The position numbers were made by a program, and so were the translations under genes. Below the pieces are notes generated by a model. It was not told where the DNA came from. It searched no databases and saw only the letters and a program-made list of their open reading frames with translations. Positions 55,838-64,000 of a stretch of 64,000 nt of DNA are shown here, in pieces. The DNA comes from CACIIZ01 sp045565285 (GTDB lineage: Bacteria; Pseudomonadota; Alphaproteobacteria; Rhodobacterales; Rhodobacteraceae), in contig JBJLFR010000023.1 in NCBI GenBank assembly GCA_045565285.1, positions 124,001-188,000 on the forward strand, given 5' to 3'. Positions within the stretch are counted from its first letter, which is position 1. Every line of letters begins with the position of its first letter.

Positions 55838-57820
55838 ATGATAAAAAATGATATTTTTATTGATCAACTTAGAGAAACACTTTCAATTGTTGATGTTATT
55901 GGGAAAAAAGTAACTTGGGATAATAAAAAAACTAATATCAGTAATGGTATTTATTGGGCTTGTTGCCCCTTTCATAGTGAAAAAACTGCTTCATTTAAAG
56001 TAGATCAAAATCGAGGTTTTTATTACTGCTTTGGATGTCATGAAAAAGGTGACTCTATTACTTTTATAATGAAAAATGAAAATCTTGACTTTTTAACTGC
56101 TATTGAGAGGCTAGCAAATGAAATTGGTTTGAAATTACCTACTAATTTTGGAAATAATAAAAATGTCAGTAGGTCAAAATCGTATTCAACTATATTAGAA
56201 ATTCAAGAATTAGCATCATTTTATTTTACTGATTGCTTAAAGCGAAATCCTTCTGCTAAAGCATCTTTATTTATAAAAAATCGGATTTCCTCTGAAGAAG
56301 TCCGTAATAATTTTAGATTAGGTTATGCTAGTGAAAAAAATAAAGATCTTTTTAATTTTCTTGTCAATAAGGGTTATGAAGAAGATATTATAATAAAAAG
56401 CGGGCTTTGTGCAAGAAATGATAAAGGAGATGTTTATGATAGATTTAGAGATCGTATAATTTTTCCAATTCATAACTTAACTAATAAGGTAGTAGGTTTT
56501 GGTGGCAGAGCTTTGAATTCCTCTGCCAGCGCAAAATATCTAAATTCGCCAGAAACAGAAGTTTTTCATAAGGGTAAGCTGTTATTCAATGAATATAATT
56601 GTCAAAAAAATTTAAAAAATAACAATTTAATAATTGTAGAAGGTTATATGGACGTAATAGCTCTAAGCAAGGTAGGTTTTAAAAATTGTGTGGCACCATT
56701 AGGAACAGCTGTTACTATTGATCAATTAAATAAGATTTGGCGTATCTCAAAATCCCCTATTTTTGCATTTGATGGAGATATTTCTGGAGTGAAAGCACTT
56801 GATCGTTTAATTTATTTGGTTCTTCCATACATTTCATCTGAAAAAACAATTCAAGCATGTATTTTACCAAATAATAATGACCCTGATGATTTAATTTCAA
56901 AATTTGGCAAACAGTCAATTATAGAATTAATTAATAAGTCCAAATCTCTCCTGCAAATTTTGTGGGATAATGTTACAAAAAATATTGACATCACAACACC
57001 CGAGAAACGTGTTCAACTAGAAAATAAATTAAACTTTATTATTAATCAAATACAAGAAAGAAATTTACGTCACCATTATTCTCAAGCGTTTAATCGGTTA
57101 AAATTAGAACTATTTGGTTTTTTTGAAAAAAAAATAAACAATTCAATTAATTATGCAAATAAATCAGAAACTAAAAAATATGATAACAAATCCAAAATTT
57201 ATAAAAACAGCTTATTACCAAACTCAAAAACAAAAAATTCATTAATTGCTAGTACTGATGAACCCAATATAGTAGAGTCTAGATTACAAGAAACAGCTAT
57301 TGTCCTTTTTCTAATAAATCATCCTAATTTTATTACAAAATACGCTAATAAATTAAATGAAATTTATTTTACTAATAAAGATGTAGAAAATATTTTTAAA
57401 TTTTTAATAGATTTAAATTCAAACAACCTTTGTAAAAAGAAAGAGCTTATAGAAAAATTGAATGACAATTTTGGTCAAGATATCTATAAAAAACTCAATT
57501 CTACAGGACCGATAAAAATTAATCCCCTATTAAATAAAGAAATTTCAAGTGATGAAGCAGAAATTGGTCTGAATGATGTCCTCAATAGAAAAATAGCACG
57601 TCAATATATAGATCAAGAGTTAAATGAAGCTAGAGAAAATATATTCAAAAACGAAGATGAAACTCTAACTTGGAGGATAGACCAGGCTAATAAATTCTTC
57701 AATAAAGCAGTAAGTGGAAAAAATAATAAAGAATCTGACGAACAAAATAAATTTGTTGATGATTTAAAGTCTATCAATGATTTGATTAAAGATAAAATCT
57801 GGATTAAAAAAAACTACTAA
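55838..57820 (+). CDS. dnaG: DNA primase
   Basis: The 660-residue primase begins with a CHC2 zinc domain (CPFHSEKTASF and YYCFGCHEKGDS, about residues 45-75), then the Toprim core with VEGYMDVIAL and FAFDGDISGVKA, and a C-terminal DnaB-interaction domain. It starts with ATG 21 bases after the small membrane gene. rpoD follows after 57 bases; the dnaG-rpoD order of the macromolecular synthesis operon is kept, without rpsU. Confidence 0.96.
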   Translation: MIKNDIFIDQLRETLSIVDVIGKKVTWDNKKTNISNGIYWACCPFHSEKTASFKVDQNRGFYYCFGCHEKGDSITFIMKNENLDFLTAIERLANEIGLKLPTNFGNNKNVSRSKSYSTILEIQELASFYFTDCLKRNPSAKASLFIKNRISSEEVRNNFRLGYASEKNKDLFNFLVNKGYEEDIIIKSGLCARNDKGDVYDRFRDRIIFPIHNLTNKVVGFGGRALNSSASAKYLNSPETEVFHKGKLLFNEYNCQKNLKNNNLIIVEGYMDVIALSKVGFKNCVAPLGTAVTIDQLNKIWRISKSPIFAFDGDISGVKALDRLIYLVLPYISSEKTIQACILPNNNDPDDLISKFGKQSIIELINKSKSLLQILWDNVTKNIDITTPEKRVQLENKLNFIINQIQERNLRHHYSQAFNRLKLELFGFFEKKINNSINYANKSETKKYDNKSKIYKNSLLPNSKTKNSLIASTDEPNIVESRLQETAIVLFLINHPNFITKYANKLNEIYFTNKDVENIFKFLIDLNSNNLCKKKELIEKLNDNFGQDIYKKLNSTGPIKINPLLNKEISSDEAEIGLNDVLNRKIARQYIDQELNEARENIFKNEDETLTWRIDQANKFFNKAVSGKNNKESDEQNKFVDDLKSINDLIKDKIWIKKNY

Positions 57821-57877
57821 AAACGAATCAGAAAATTGTAAGTGATTCTTTTTTTTAACATTTTAGGTGGTTACTTA

Positions 57878-59929
57878 ATGCAAAATGAACAAGAAAAATC
57901 AAAAAATCAGAAAGAAGAAGATTCTAGCGTTCCACTGTTAGATTTAAATCAAAGTTCTATAAAAAAACTTCTTTCTCGAGCAAAATCAAAAGGTTATCTT
58001 ACTTATTCTGAATTGAATGAAACTATGCCACCTGGTGAAATGAGTTCTGAACAAATAGAAGACATAATGACTTCACTTTCAGAGATGGGTATAACATTAA
58101 TTGATAGTGAAGAAGAACAAGATGATCCCCAAGATAAGCAAGAGAAACTAGTTTCAGAAGAACCCGAAGAATCAAAAGAATTAGTGGTAACTTCTTCAGC
58201 TTCAGACAATTTAGATAGAACTGATGACCCTGTTAGAATGTATCTCAGAGAAATGGGTTCCGTTGAACTTTTATCTAGAGAAGGTGAAATTGCTATTGCT
58301 AAAAGAATTGAGGCTGGAAGAAATACATATATTAGCGGTTTGTGTGAAAGTCCTCTTACATTTCAAGCAATTACTATATGGCGTGAAGAACTTTTAGAAG
58401 AAGAAATAATGTTACGAGACGTGATAGATCTTGATGCAACTTTTGGAAGCTCTACTGAAGAGGAATTAAGTGAAGAATCTAAAATAGAAGGTTTTGAGAA
58501 TCATAAATCAGTGTCTGATGAAAAAGATAGTAATTTAAAAGATAACTTATCTGAAAATATTAATAAAATAAAAGAAATAAAAACACCAAATGAAGATGAA
58601 GAGCTTTCAGAATCTTTAGAAGACGATGAAAATGAGGATTTTGAGGAGGATCAAGCAAACGTTTCATTAGCTGCCATGGAAACCTCGTTAAAACCAAAAA
58701 TTTTAAAAATTCTAAAGAAAATCGCAGATGCCTACTCTAAACTCTCTTCTCTTCAAAAAAATAGAATGCTTGCTGCATTAAAAGAAAAAAAAGCATTCTC
58801 AAAAAATGACGAAAAAAAATACCAAAATTTGCGAAATGATATAGTAGAATTAGTTAATTCATTACATTTGCATAATAACAGAATCGAAGCATTAATAGAT
58901 CAATTATATGGAATAAACAGGAAAATTATGGGGCTTGATGGAGCATTGGTAAAGATGGCTGATAATTCCAGAATAAATCGAAAAGAATTTATAGAAACCT
59001 ATAAAGGTTCAGAACTTGATCCAGCATGGCTTGAAAAAGTTTCTAATTTTAAATCAAGAGGTTGGGATACTTTTGTTGAAAATTTTAGTGATAAAATTGA
59101 TGAAATCAGAAATGAAATTGCTGAAATTGGTCAATATATTGGAATAGACATAAGCGAATTTAGAAGAATAGTTCAACAAGTACAAAAAGGTGAAAAAGAA
59201 GCTAGATCAGCAAAAAAGGAAATGGTTGAAGCTAATTTGAGGTTAGTAATTTCAATAGCAAAAAAATATACTAATAGAGGTCTACAATTTCTTGATTTAA
59301 TACAGGAAGGAAACATAGGATTAATGAAAGCTGTCGATAAATTTGAATATCGAAGGGGTTATAAATTTTCTACATATGCTACTTGGTGGATACGACAAGC
59401 AATAACTAGATCTATTGCTGATCAAGCTAGAACAATTAGAATTCCTGTTCATATGATAGAAACTATAAATAAGCTTGTTCGAACAGGAAGACAAATGCTT
59501 CATGAGATTGGTAGAGAACCTACACCAGAAGAGTTATCCTCTAAACTTCAAATGCCTTTAGAAAAGGTAAGAAAGGTAATGAAAATTGCAAAAGAACCAA
59601 TAAGTCTAGAGACACCTATTGGGGATGAAGAAGATAGCCAACTGGGAGATTTTATTGAGGATAAAAATGCTGTTTTACCATTAGAAAATGCTATACAAGG
59701 AAACTTAAAAGAAACTACAACTCGTGTACTTTCTAGCTTAACTCCTAGGGAAGAAAGAGTTCTTAGGATGAGATTTGGTATTGGAGTAAATACTGATCAT
59801 ACGCTAGAAGAAGTGGGGCAACAATTCAGTGTCACCAGAGAGCGGATTAGACAAATAGAAGCTAAAGCATTAAGAAAACTCAAACATCCGAGTCGTTCAA
59901 GAAAATTACGGAGTTTTCTTGATACATGA
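57878..59929 (+). CDS. rpoD: RNA polymerase primary sigma factor RpoD (sigma-70)
   Basis: The 683-residue housekeeping sigma factor has region 1.1 (about 20-75), region 1.2 (TDDPVRMYLREMGSVELLSREGE, shown as DPVRMYLREMGSVELL), a long acidic non-conserved segment (about 190-275), regions 2.1-2.4 (LQFLDLIQEGNIGLMKAV and YATWWIRQAITRSIADQ) and a region 4 helix-turn-helix near the C-terminus (ERIRQIEAKALRKLKH). ATG at 57878 with AGGTGG at 57865-57870 is a better start than a GTG at 57842. It sits directly after dnaG, and nrdR follows after 20 bases. Confidence 0.97.
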   Translation: MQNEQEKSKNQKEEDSSVPLLDLNQSSIKKLLSRAKSKGYLTYSELNETMPPGEMSSEQIEDIMTSLSEMGITLIDSEEEQDDPQDKQEKLVSEEPEESKELVVTSSASDNLDRTDDPVRMYLREMGSVELLSREGEIAIAKRIEAGRNTYISGLCESPLTFQAITIWREELLEEEIMLRDVIDLDATFGSSTEEELSEESKIEGFENHKSVSDEKDSNLKDNLSENINKIKEIKTPNEDEELSESLEDDENEDFEEDQANVSLAAMETSLKPKILKILKKIADAYSKLSSLQKNRMLAALKEKKAFSKNDEKKYQNLRNDIVELVNSLHLHNNRIEALIDQLYGINRKIMGLDGALVKMADNSRINRKEFIETYKGSELDPAWLEKVSNFKSRGWDTFVENFSDKIDEIRNEIAEIGQYIGIDISEFRRIVQQVQKGEKEARSAKKEMVEANLRLVISIAKKYTNRGLQFLDLIQEGNIGLMKAVDKFEYRRGYKFSTYATWWIRQAITRSIADQARTIRIPVHMIETINKLVRTGRQMLHEIGREPTPEELSSKLQMPLEKVRKVMKIAKEPISLETPIGDEEDSQLGDFIEDKNAVLPLENAIQGNLKETTTRVLSSLTPREERVLRMRFGIGVNTDHTLEEVGQQFSVTRERIRQIEAKALRKLKHPSRSRKLRSFLDT

Positions 59930-59949
59930 TACGACAATAGGAGAAAATC

Positions 59950-60408
59950 ATGAGATGTCCATTTTGTGGAAATACTGATACTCAAGTTAAAGATAGTAGA
60001 CCAGCAGAAGACAATGTATCCATAAGAAGAAGAAGATCTTGTCCCGCATGTGCGGGAAGATTTACAACTTATGAAAGGGTACAACTTAGAGATTTAGTTG
60101 TATTAAAAAAAGATAATAGAAGAGAAATATTTGATAGAGATAAATTAGAAAGATCAGTAAGAATTGCATTGCAAAAAAGACCTATTGAAATAGATAGGAT
60201 AGAGCAAATGGTTACTGGCATTGTTAGAAGATTGGAAAGTTTAGGTGAAACAGACATTCCATCTGAGAAAGTTGGGGAGATTGTTATGGAGACATTAGCA
60301 AGAATAGATACAGTTGCTTATGTAAGATTTGCATCTGTATATAAAAACTTTCAAGCAGCTGATGATTTTGAAGAATTTGTGTCTGAGTTAAGACCAGATA
60401 CAAAATAA
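59950..60408 (+). CDS. nrdR: Transcriptional repressor NrdR
   Basis: The 152-residue regulator senses ATP/dATP and represses ribonucleotide reductase genes. It has the N-terminal zinc ribbon (MRCPFCGN and CPACAGRFTTYERV, cysteines at about 3, 6, 31 and 34), followed by the ATP-cone domain (about 46-136). AGGAG seven bases before the ATG supports the start. Its position before ribD is conserved in Alphaproteobacteria. Confidence 0.97.
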   Translation: MRCPFCGNTDTQVKDSRPAEDNVSIRRRRSCPACAGRFTTYERVQLRDLVVLKKDNRREIFDRDKLERSVRIALQKRPIEIDRIEQMVTGIVRRLESLGETDIPSEKVGEIVMETLARIDTVAYVRFASVYKNFQAADDFEEFVSELRPDTK

Positions 60409-60420
60409 ATATTTTTATTG

Positions 60421-61557
60421 ATGGAAAATCTAGAAATAAATGCAAAAAAAGATTATAGATATCTCAAGACTGCTATTTCACTAGGTTACAGAAGTATAGG
60501 ACATACATGGCCTAATCCATCTGTAGGCTGTGTGATAGTTAAAAATAATCATATAGTTGGAACAGGCAGTACTGCATTTAGAGGAAGACCACATGCAGAG
60601 AAAATAGCATTAGATCAGGCTAAATCAGAAGCTTTTAATTCCACTGTTTATGTTACTTTAGAACCATGCTCTCACTTTGGGAAAACAGATCCTTGTACAA
60701 CAGAACTTATTAAAGCAAAAGTTAGTAGAGTAGTTTGCCCATTAAAAGATCCAGACCCTAGAGTAAATGGCAAAGGTTTTGAAATTCTTCGAAAACATGG
60801 AATAATAGTAGATAACTCTCCTATATTGTTTCGGGAAATTAAGGACTTAAACCAGGGTTTTATTAAATCAATAGAAGAAAAAAGACCCTACATAGCATTG
60901 AAATTAGCTATGAGTTTAAATGGTAAAATAGCAACCCAGACAAATAAAAGTAACTGGATTTCTGGAGAGAGATCACGAAATTTTGTTCAACTTTTAAGAT
61001 CACAATATGATGCCATAATTATTGGGACAGGAACAGCTTTTTGGGATAATCCTAGACTCAATCTACGTGATCAATTTTTAGATCTTCCTCAACCTGTTAA
61101 GATTATAATTGATAAAGATTTAAAATTATCAAATGATTTAGATCTTACCAAATCAAAAAATGATGAGCAATTATTTTTTGTTCATGATTTAAATTTAGAG
61201 AAAGATAAAATTAAATCTATGGAATTTAAAGGAATAAAAACTATAGGTGTTTCTACTCTAAAAAATGGTTATTTAAATTTGAATGAAATGTTCCAAAAAC
61301 TTTCAAAATTAGGTCTAACTAGAATTTTAGTAGAGGGTGGTGGAAAACTTGCAACTTCTCTTATAGAATTCAAATTAGTAGACAAACTAATATTATTTAC
61401 TGCAGGTATTATTTTAGACAAGAATGCGATTGATGGTTTTCAATCATCAATATCTAATATTATTAATTTAGATAGTTATAATCGATACAGTCTTGAAAAA
61501 TCTTTAATAATTGGAAACGATATTGTTAATTTTTGGGATATAAATAATTATTCATAA
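60421..61557 (+). CDS. ribD: Bifunctional riboflavin deaminase/reductase RibD
   Basis: The 378-residue protein performs two steps of riboflavin synthesis. The N-terminal deaminase has the zinc motifs RPHAEKIAL and LEPCSHFGKTDPC (about residues 56-90). The C-terminal reductase (about 155-370) has KLAMSLNGKIATQTNKSNWIS (shown as KLAMSLNGKIATQ) and RILVEGGGKLATSL. ATG at 60421 is preferred to a TTG immediately before it. It follows nrdR by 12 bases and is 147 bases before ribE. Confidence 0.95.
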   Translation: MENLEINAKKDYRYLKTAISLGYRSIGHTWPNPSVGCVIVKNNHIVGTGSTAFRGRPHAEKIALDQAKSEAFNSTVYVTLEPCSHFGKTDPCTTELIKAKVSRVVCPLKDPDPRVNGKGFEILRKHGIIVDNSPILFREIKDLNQGFIKSIEEKRPYIALKLAMSLNGKIATQTNKSNWISGERSRNFVQLLRSQYDAIIIGTGTAFWDNPRLNLRDQFLDLPQPVKIIIDKDLKLSNDLDLTKSKNDEQLFFVHDLNLEKDKIKSMEFKGIKTIGVSTLKNGYLNLNEMFQKLSKLGLTRILVEGGGKLATSLIEFKLVDKLILFTAGIILDKNAIDGFQSSISNIINLDSYNRYSLEKSLIIGNDIVNFWDINNYS

Positions 61558-61704
61558 TTAATTTAACAACATTTGAAATTTGATGGATTAAATATACTAA
61601 AAAATGTTTGAAATTTTATAAAATAAATATTAGTAAGGAGCCTTAGTTAAATTCTCTGGAAATATCCCTTATTAATTCAATTTAATTTCAAATAGATCAA
61701 AAAC

Positions 61705-62328
61705 ATGTTTACTGGTTTAATAACAGATGTTGGAAAGTTAGTTAGTATTAATAGATCCGAAATCTTTAATGCAAGAATAAGTTGCAACTATAATTATGAA
61801 GATACTTCAGAAGGTGCTTCTATATGCCATGATGGAATATGTTTAACAATATTTAATAAAATTAAAGAAAAAGATGGCTTTTCTTATGAAGTAGAAGTTT
61901 CTAATGAGACAATCTCAAAATCAAATATTATAGAACCTAACATATCATGGGAAATTGGGAAAAAAATTAATCTAGAAAAATCACTAAAAATTGGTGATGA
62001 ATTAGGTGGCCATATAGTCACAGGTCACGTTGATGGAGTAGCAAAACTAATTAAGTCAGAAAAAATAGATAAAAGTGATAGAATTACTTTTGAGTGCCCC
62101 GAAAAATTGATTAAATTTATTGCTGTTAAAGGATCAGTTGCTTTAAATGGAACTTCTTTAACCGTAAATGACGTATATAAAAATCTATTCATGGTTAATA
62201 TTATTCCTCATACAAAATTAGTCACAACTTGGAATTACAGTAAACCTGGGGATATTTTCAATTTAGAAATAGACTTATTAGCTCGGTATCTAGATCGATT
62301 ACAAGCAGTAAGGAGCGAGCTAAAATGA
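61705..62328 (+). CDS. ribE: Riboflavin synthase alpha chain
   Basis: The 207-residue enzyme joins two lumazine molecules to give riboflavin. It has the paired lumazine-binding domains: MFTGLITDVGKL and a second repeat near residues 100-195 with GHIVTGHVDGVAKL. Length is typical. The start ATG lacks a strong Shine-Dalgarno. The stop overlaps the ribBX start by four bases (ATGA). The spacer upstream contains no FMN riboswitch signature. Confidence 0.94.
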   Translation: MFTGLITDVGKLVSINRSEIFNARISCNYNYEDTSEGASICHDGICLTIFNKIKEKDGFSYEVEVSNETISKSNIIEPNISWEIGKKINLEKSLKIGDELGGHIVTGHVDGVAKLIKSEKIDKSDRITFECPEKLIKFIAVKGSVALNGTSLTVNDVYKNLFMVNIIPHTKLVTTWNYSKPGDIFNLEIDLLARYLDRLQAVRSELK

Positions 62329-63449
62329 TTATCAATAATAAAGAAAAGGTTATTCCAAAACATCAGCATAATAAACCAATCGCAGAAATTAACGAGATTA
62401 TTGAAGAAGCTAGAAATGGTAGAATGTTTATTCTAGCTGATGATGAAGATAGAGAAAATGAGGGAGACCTTATAATTCCCGCACAAATGGCAACGCCTGA
62501 AGCAATAAATTTTATGGCCACCCATGGTAGGGGCTTAATATGTTTATCTTTAACTAAAGAACGCATAGAAACTTTAAAACTTCCATTAATGTCAGCTTCC
62601 AATTCATCAAGACATGAAACTGCTTTTACAGTTTCTATCGAAGCTAAAGAAGGTGTAACTACAGGCATATCCGCACATGACAGAGCTTTAACTATTTCAA
62701 CAGCAATTAATCCATTATCACAGCCAAGTGACATAGCTACACCTGGTCATGTATTCCCCTTAAAAGCTAAAGAAGGTGGAGTTCTTATCCGAGCTGGACA
62801 TACAGAAGCTGCAATTGATATATCAAGATTAGCTGGTTTAAATCCGTCAGCAGTAATTTGTGAAATTATGAATGAAGATGGAACAATGGCTAGAATGCCT
62901 GATTTAATTTCATTTGCAAAAATACATAATTTAAAACTGGGGACTATTTCAGATCTAATCGCTTACAGAAGAAGATATGATAATTTAGTTAAAGAAATTA
63001 AAAGCCAAAAAGTAAATTCTATTTTTGGAGGGGACTGGCAATTAAAAACTTTTATTGATGAGATAAGTAACTCCATACATCACACGATTTCAAAAGGGGA
63101 TATTCGAACTGAAGAAGGAATACTTGTAAGAATGCATGTTACAAATACATTTCAAGATCTGCTAGGAATAGAACCAAAACGACAAAATCAAATAAGTGAT
63201 TCTATGCGTCAAATAAGTGAAGAAGGTAAAGGTGTACTTGTCCTACTAAATTTTAATAATCAGTCAAATAATAAAGATGACAAAAATTCTAACACTATAC
63301 GTAGATATGGTATTGGAGCTCAAATTTTAAAAGCTTTAGGAGTAAATAAAATTAAATTATTAACTAATTCTGGTACTCCAAAACTAATCGGATTAGAAGG
63401 TTATGGGCTAAGGATATTGAAAACTGTACCTATTAAAAACTTTTCCTAA
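62325..63449 (+). CDS. ribB: 3,4-dihydroxy-2-butanone-4-phosphate synthase with degenerate GTP-cyclohydrolase-II-like domain (RibBX)
   Basis: The 374-residue protein has a full RibB domain (about residues 15-215): the metal/substrate motif ADDEDRENEGD, RHETAFTVSIEAKEGVTTG (shown as SSRHETAFTVSIEAKEGV) and GHTEAAIDIS. The C-terminal part (about 225-370) is related to GTP cyclohydrolase II, but the zinc-binding cysteines and the RCDCG and RQEGRGIGL motifs are absent; the corresponding region reads HVTNTFQDLLGIEPK. It should therefore supply only the butanone moiety. Such RibBX proteins are known from Alphaproteobacteria. A true RibA must be elsewhere. AAGGAG precedes the ATG; the start overlaps ribE. 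Confidence 0.9.
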   Translation: MIINNKEKVIPKHQHNKPIAEINEIIEEARNGRMFILADDEDRENEGDLIIPAQMATPEAINFMATHGRGLICLSLTKERIETLKLPLMSASNSSRHETAFTVSIEAKEGVTTGISAHDRALTISTAINPLSQPSDIATPGHVFPLKAKEGGVLIRAGHTEAAIDISRLAGLNPSAVICEIMNEDGTMARMPDLISFAKIHNLKLGTISDLIAYRRRYDNLVKEIKSQKVNSIFGGDWQLKTFIDEISNSIHHTISKGDIRTEEGILVRMHVTNTFQDLLGIEPKRQNQISDSMRQISEEGKGVLVLLNFNNQSNNKDDKNSNTIRRYGIGAQILKALGVNKIKLLTNSGTPKLIGLEGYGLRILKTVPIKNFS

Positions 63450-63462
63450 GATGTGAAACAGT

Positions 63463-63921
63463 ATGATCAAAAAAGTAGAAACTTTTAAACTTAAATATGA
63501 TACTAAAATTGCAATTGTTGCTTCGCCTTATTATAGGTCAATTTATGATAATCTATTAAAAGGCTCATTTGCTGAATTATCACTCCACAATTTTAAAACT
63601 GAAATACTTAATGTTGAAGGTGCTTTAGAAATACCAACTGCCATTAATCTTGTTAAAAGAGATTTTGAGGGCTTTATTGCATTAGGTTGTGTAATAAGAG
63701 GAGAAACAAACCATTATGATATTGTTGCAGAAAATAGTGCTCAAGCACTTTCAAAATTAGGCTTGGATGGTATTTGTATTGGCAATGGGATTCTTACAGT
63801 GGATAACCTCGAACAAGCAGTTGAAAGATCTGATCCAAAATTAAAAAATAAAGGAAAAGATGCCGCTAAAGCATTAATTTCTTTGCTTTTAATTAAACAA
63901 AATTACAATAATAATAGATAA
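63463..63921 (+). CDS. ribH: 6,7-dimethyl-8-ribityllumazine synthase
   Basis: The 152-residue protein forms the shell-building enzyme that makes lumazine for RibE. The core segments GALEIPTAINLVKRDFEGFIALGCVIRGET (shown as GALEIPTAI and GFIALGCVIRGET) and NHYDIVAENSA, the usual catalytic histidine region, are present; the C-terminus PKLKNKGKDAAKALISL is typical. ATG at 63463 lies 13 bases after ribBX. ribH usually precedes nusB in Alphaproteobacteria. Confidence 0.94.
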   Translation: MIKKVETFKLKYDTKIAIVASPYYRSIYDNLLKGSFAELSLHNFKTEILNVEGALEIPTAINLVKRDFEGFIALGCVIRGETNHYDIVAENSAQALSKLGLDGICIGNGILTVDNLEQAVERSDPKLKNKGKDAAKALISLLLIKQNYNNNR

Positions 63922-63940
63922 GCTTTTGATTCATATTTAA

Positions 63941-64000
63941 ACTTTAGAAAGTTCAAAAATTAAAAAGTCTCAAAAAATTAAAGAAAAAAGTGTTTCTAGG
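63941..64000 (+). CDS. Possible start of nusB, cut off by the window edge
   Basis: A plus-strand frame is open from 63941 to the window end and its last residues (KEKSVSR) resemble the conserved beginning of NusB. No ATG, GTG or TTG lies in this frame within the window, so a rare start (ATT at 63959 or 63977) or a later start beyond the edge would be needed. The guess rests mainly on the usual ribH-nusB order. Confidence 0.25.

Noticed and set aside
61558..61704. FMN riboswitch upstream of ribE
   Set aside because: The conserved FMN-element segments are absent; only an AT-rich spacer with an AAGGAGCCTT palindrome is present.
62363..62734. 123-codon minus-strand frame inside ribBX
   Set aside because: It mirrors conserved RibB coding sequence and has no independent support.
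1..64000. CRISPR arrays, rRNA genes, insertion sequences, prophage genes
   Set aside because: No regularly spaced repeats, rRNA segments, transposase or phage-like products were found on either strand.

Overview
The window is a gene-dense, very AT-rich (roughly 70% A+T by eye) chromosomal stretch of a bacterium. Gene content and order point to an Alphaproteobacterium: an Hda-type DnaA homologue, the run aminotransferase-hom-glpX-recJ, a cycM-like membrane-anchored cytochrome c, an SRP RNA upstream of dnaX-ybaB-recR, rpoH beside rluD, and a RibB protein with a degenerate RibA domain. Low G+C, short spacers and many 4-8 base gene overlaps suit a streamlined marine lineage, but the exact clade cannot be read from this window. 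No rRNA, CRISPR array, transposase or phage gene was found. TTG start codons with good Shine-Dalgarno sequences are frequent.

Layout. 1-5.9 kb (minus): ppx (cut by the window edge), ppk1, hda, a PerM-like membrane protein and nadK. 6.1-13 kb (plus): glyA with an unusual leader that can form a pseudoknot, a class I aminotransferase, hom, glpX, recJ (frameshifted here) and tRNA-Glu. 13-20.8 kb is an accessory-looking stretch: a gene-poor region with possible gene remnants, a TPR-methyltransferase, a TauD-like dioxygenase, an SDR, ppk2, an unknown protein followed by dps, a DUF1289 protein, and gap (GAPDH). 20.9-34 kb is a polyamine/amine utilisation cluster: speB-puuA-puuB (minus), an aminotransferase and a PotD-like binding protein (plus), a Rieske oxygenase-potB-potC-potA operon (minus), then a flavin amine oxidase and a second glutamine-synthetase-like ligase. 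34-40.9 kb: an acyl-CoA ligase, a small conserved protein, recR, ybaB, dnaX, SRP RNA, nudC, pheA. 41-51.6 kb: cytochrome c, the YejABEF peptide transporter (yejA frameshifted here), a fused hydantoinase/5-oxoprolinase, a TerB-DnaJ protein. 51.7-64 kb: pepF, rpoH, rluD, a small membrane protein, dnaG, rpoD, nrdR and the riboflavin genes ribD-ribE-ribBX-ribH.

Together the genes suggest a heterotroph that scavenges amines and peptides. Imported polyamines could be consumed by gamma-glutamylation (PuuA/PuuB), transamination (the class III aminotransferase) and direct oxidation (the flavin amine oxidase); the Rieske enzyme leading the transporter operon is the unexplained member. Peptides would enter through Yej and be cut by PepF, with 5-oxoproline or hydantoin-like products handled by the fused hydrolase. 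Polyphosphate is served by three genes: ppk1, ppx and ppk2.

The most interesting non-coding signal is a pair of perfect, crossing complementary segments (8 bp and 9 bp) between nadK and glyA, the topology of an H-type pseudoknot. No complete, clearly undescribed multi-gene system was found; the Rieske/Pot/amine-oxidase group is the best candidate for an uncharacterised pathway.
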